From an uncultured Oscillospiraceae bacterium (lineage in GTDB: Bacteria > Bacillota > Clostridia > Oscillospirales > Acutalibacteraceae), in assembly GCA_900548085.1 (NCBI GenBank), contig URJF01000070.1:1-7306 (forward strand): a DNA stretch of 7,306 nucleotides. The letters are read 5' to 3'. Position numbers and translations under genes: made by a program. The notes below the pieces were generated by a model. That model did no database searches. It was not told the origin of the DNA and saw only the letters and a program-made list of their open reading frames with translations. This document shows, piece after piece, positions 5,195 to 7,306 of the stretch. Position 1 is the first letter of the stretch. Every line of letters begins with the position of its first letter.

Positions 5195-5227
5195 AAAAAA
5201 CTCCCTGCTCTTATTATGAGCAGGGAG
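5195..5227 (-). terminator. Strong terminator of the upp-uraA operon
   Basis: On the minus strand CTCCCTGCTC (5227-5218) and GAGCAGGGAG (5210-5201) form a perfect 10-bp stem with a seven-base loop, followed by TTTTTT (5200-5195). It lies about 27 nt after the uraA stop and only 33 nt before the preferred sigG start. Confidence 0.95.
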
Positions 5228-5253
5228 CGATTGATTTATAAAGTCAAATTAAA

Positions 5254-6657
5254 TTATTCTTCAACTTTTTTCTTTCCGTAATCTGAATCAAGATTGATTT
5301 GCTTCGTATCGGTATCAGCCTTAAATGCCTGAGCAGGATCAAAGTCTTTTTCAGGGAAGATAAGGTTAAGCACGATACCTGCGATAGATGCACAAGCGAG
5401 AGCGGAAAGGTTGATAGTAGCAGAGCCTACAGTAAATGTGATACCGCCTGTAAGGCCGAGAGCAACTACAAGGATAACAGCCGCAATGATAGTGTTACGA
5501 GCCTTGGAGAAATCTACCTTAGCCTCAACTACGTTACGAACGCCGATAGCCGAAATCATACCGTAAAGCACGAATGAGATACCGCCTACTACAGCCATAG
5601 GAATGGACTCAATGAGAGCTGCAAACTTAGGTGAAAGGCTGAAGAAGATAGCAAAGTATGCTGCAATACGAATTACACGAGGGTCATATACCTTAGAAAG
5701 AGCAAGCACGCCGGTGTTCTCGCCGTATGTAGTGTTGGCAGGAGCGCCGAACAGTGATGCAAGAGAGGTAGCAAGACCGTCGCCGAGAAGTGTTCTGTGG
5801 AGTCCGGGGTCATTGATATAGTTCTTATTGCAAGTAGCGGAGATAGCGGAGATATCACCGATATGCTCCATCATAGTTGCAATAGCGATAGGAACGATAG
5901 CGATAATAGCCGAAACAGCCTTAGCCTTATCGTGAACACCGCCGAACACTGTAGATGACCAATCAACAGGATTGCCTATCCAAGGAGCCTCTTTTACTCC
6001 GGAGAAATCGATAGCGAAGCCTTCTACGCCGCCGACATTACCTACAAGAACAGCAACGACATATGCACCGATAATACCCAGAAGGATAGGAATAATCTTA
6101 ATCATACCCTTGCCGAAGATATTGAAGATAATTACGAGAGCAAGAGCTACGATAGCGAGCCACCAATTTGTCTTACAGTTATTAACAGCGGACGGTGCAA
6201 GACCGAGACCGATAGCCATAATGATAGGGCCTGTAACAACCGGTGGGAAAAGTTTCATAACCTTGTTTACGCCGATAGCTTTGATAAGGGCTGAAACGAT
6301 GAGATACAGCAAACCTGCACAGGCAACACCTAAACAAGCGTAGGGCAACATCTCTTTGTTGCCGCTGCCGTCTGCGTTGAGCGGTGCTACAGCAAGATAG
6401 CCTCCGATAAATGCAAATGAAGAACCGAGGAATGCCGGTACCTTAAACTTAGTGAGGCAATGGAACAAAAGAGTTCCGAGGCCTGCGAACAAAAGAGTTG
6501 TGGAAATGGAAAGTCCGGTCAAAAGCGGAACAGTAACGGTAGCGCCGAACATAGCGAACATATGCTGAAATCCGAGTACAACCATCTTTCCTGTACCGAG
6601 CTGACGGGCGTCATAAACGCCGTCCTTGCCGATTCTGATTTTTGTTTTTTCTGCCAT
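5254..6657 (-). CDS. uraA: Uracil permease (NCS2 family, UraA/PyrP type)
   Basis: Integral membrane proton-coupled importer of uracil. The 467-residue product is somewhat longer than E. coli UraA (429) and is hydrophobic throughout, as expected for the 14-segment NCS2 fold. Family motifs seen: QHMFAMFGATVTVPLLTG (31-48), GSSFAFIGGYL (78-88), EHIGDISA (264-271), GAPANTTYGENTGVLALSKV (304-323). Glu264 and the Tyr311-Gly312-Glu313 group have the same 49-residue spacing as Glu241 and Tyr288-Gly289-Glu290, which bind uracil in E. coli UraA. This favours uracil over xanthine or urate as substrate. The extra length is in a charged N-terminal segment, an insertion around 215-245 and a charged cytoplasmic tail. 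ATG at 6655-6657 follows AGGAGG at 7-nt spacing. It lies 30 nt after upp with no terminator between, so the two are almost certainly co-transcribed. The name pyrP would be equally acceptable. Confidence 0.95.
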   Translation of the reverse strand: MAEKTKIRIGKDGVYDARQLGTGKMVVLGFQHMFAMFGATVTVPLLTGLSISTTLLFAGLGTLLFHCLTKFKVPAFLGSSFAFIGGYLAVAPLNADGSGNKEMLPYACLGVACAGLLYLIVSALIKAIGVNKVMKLFPPVVTGPIIMAIGLGLAPSAVNNCKTNWWLAIVALALVIIFNIFGKGMIKIIPILLGIIGAYVVAVLVGNVGGVEGFAIDFSGVKEAPWIGNPVDWSSTVFGGVHDKAKAVSAIIAIVPIAIATMMEHIGDISAISATCNKNYINDPGLHRTLLGDGLATSLASLFGAPANTTYGENTGVLALSKVYDPRVIRIAAYFAIFFSLSPKFAALIESIPMAVVGGISFVLYGMISAIGVRNVVEAKVDFSKARNTIIAAVILVVALGLTGGITFTVGSATINLSALACASIAGIVLNLIFPEKDFDPAQAFKADTDTKQINLDSDYGKKKVEE

Positions 6658-6687
6658 TGTTTTTCCTCCTATAAACAGATTAACAAA

Positions 6688-7306
6688 TTATTTTGTGCCG
6701 AAAATTCTGTCGCCTGCATCGCCGAGACCCGGGATAATGTAAGCGTTTTCATTCAGCTTTTCGTCCAATGCAGCGCAGTAAATGTCTACATCGGGATGAG
6801 CCTTTTTCAGTGCCTCAAGTCCTTCGGGAGCGGCAATGATGCACATAAATACAATCTTACGAGGTGAACGCAACTTGATTTGGCTGATTGCGTCGATAGC
6901 AGAACCGCCTGTAGCGAGCATTGGGTCAGTGACATAAACATCTCTCTCCTCAATGTCATTAGGCAATTTGCAATAATACTCTACAGGTGTATGTGTAGTC
7001 TCGTCTCTGTAGAGACCGATATGACCTACACGAGCAGCCGGAACAAGCTCAAGACAACCGTCTACCATACCGAGTCCTGCACGAAGAATAGGAACGAAAG
7101 CAAGTTTGCGGCCTGCGATATGCTGACATTTTGCTATTCCGCAGGGTGTCTTAACATCAATTTCTTCTGTAGGCAAATCTCTTGTAGCCTCAAACATCAT
7201 CAGCATAGCAATTTCGTTTACTAACTGACGGAAATCTTTTGTGCTTGTGGTTTCGTCTCTGAGGATACTGAGTTTGTGTTGGATAAGAGGATGATCAAAA
7301 ATTACG
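6688..7306 (-). CDS. upp: Uracil phosphoribosyltransferase, missing the first few codons
   Basis: Upp makes UMP and pyrophosphate from uracil and PRPP in the cytoplasm; it is the main pyrimidine salvage step. The reading frame is open to the right edge: 205 residues are visible, beginning VIFDHPLIQHKLSILRDETT, compared with about 209 in Bacillus, so only about five N-terminal residues are outside. An internal Met at 7206 is not the start. Diagnostic segments are present: ILRAGLGMVDG (uracil PRTase core), DPMLATGGSAIDAI (PRPP-binding loop), and the C-terminal PGLGDAGDRIFGTK that closes over uracil. It precedes the uracil permease by 30 nt, giving an import-and-conversion operon as in E. coli upp-uraA. 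The promoter lies outside the window. Confidence 0.97.
   Translation of the reverse strand, partial: VIFDHPLIQHKLSILRDETTSTKDFRQLVNEIAMLMMFEATRDLPTEEIDVKTPCGIAKCQHIAGRKLAFVPILRAGLGMVDGCLELVPAARVGHIGLYRDETTHTPVEYYCKLPNDIEERDVYVTDPMLATGGSAIDAISQIKLRSPRKIVFMCIIAAPEGLEALKKAHPDVDIYCAALDEKLNENAYIIPGLGDAGDRIFGTK

Noticed and set aside
5603..6343. Plus-strand ORFs opposite the permease
   Set aside because: Low-complexity antisense translations of a hydrophobic membrane protein gene, without ribosome binding sites or promoters.

Overview
The window looks like part of the chromosome of a low-to-medium GC, endospore-forming Bacillota, most likely a gut-type clostridium of the Ruminococcus/Oscillospiraceae kind. 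The reasons are the forespore sigma factor SigG, strong AGGAGG-type ribosome binding sites, a pyruvate formate-lyase gene, and two secreted modular proteins built from fibronectin-III-like, BspA-type leucine-rich and Lys/Thr/Ser-rich modules common in such bacteria. The genus cannot be fixed from this sequence.

Layout, left to right. Positions 1-347 (minus) hold the first 115 codons of pyruvate formate-lyase (pflB), behind a roughly 230-nt leader and a good sigma-A-type promoter at 583-610. Positions 676-1797 (minus) encode a secreted protein of about 373 residues with two FnIII-like domains and a C-terminal domain I do not recognise. It has no in-frame ATG/GTG/TTG near its ribosome binding site and most likely starts at an ATT codon. 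Positions 1990-3900 (minus) encode a 636-residue secreted protein with BspA-like repeats, an AT-rich central part and conserved C-terminal modules. Both secreted-protein genes end at their own terminators. Positions 4076-4279 (plus) encode a 67-residue XRE-family regulator. Positions 4392-5162 (minus) encode SigG. Positions 5254-6657 (uracil permease) and 6688-7306 (uracil phosphoribosyltransferase, first few codons missing) form a minus-strand uracil salvage operon ending at a perfect 10-bp terminator at 5195-5227.

The most interesting part is the 175-bp gap between the 636-residue secreted protein and the divergent XRE gene. Two almost identical palindromes (AGAACAAnTTGTTCT) lie 25 bp apart, centre to centre. 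One fills the -35/-10 spacer of a strong minus-strand promoter (TTGACT-17-TATAAT); the other fills the spacer of the plus-strand promoter of the regulator, and the two -35 regions overlap. The first thing the minus-strand transcript would meet is a 13-codon ORF (MSEFEGHFRRFKF) with an almost ideal ribosome binding site, followed 35 nt later by the secreted protein gene. This looks like a small autoregulated switch controlling a leader peptide and a surface or secreted protein. That reading is inference, but the DNA architecture is directly visible.

The uracil genes form a functional unit: the permease imports uracil and Upp converts it with PRPP to UMP. SigG, PflB and the secreted proteins appear to be separate transcription units.
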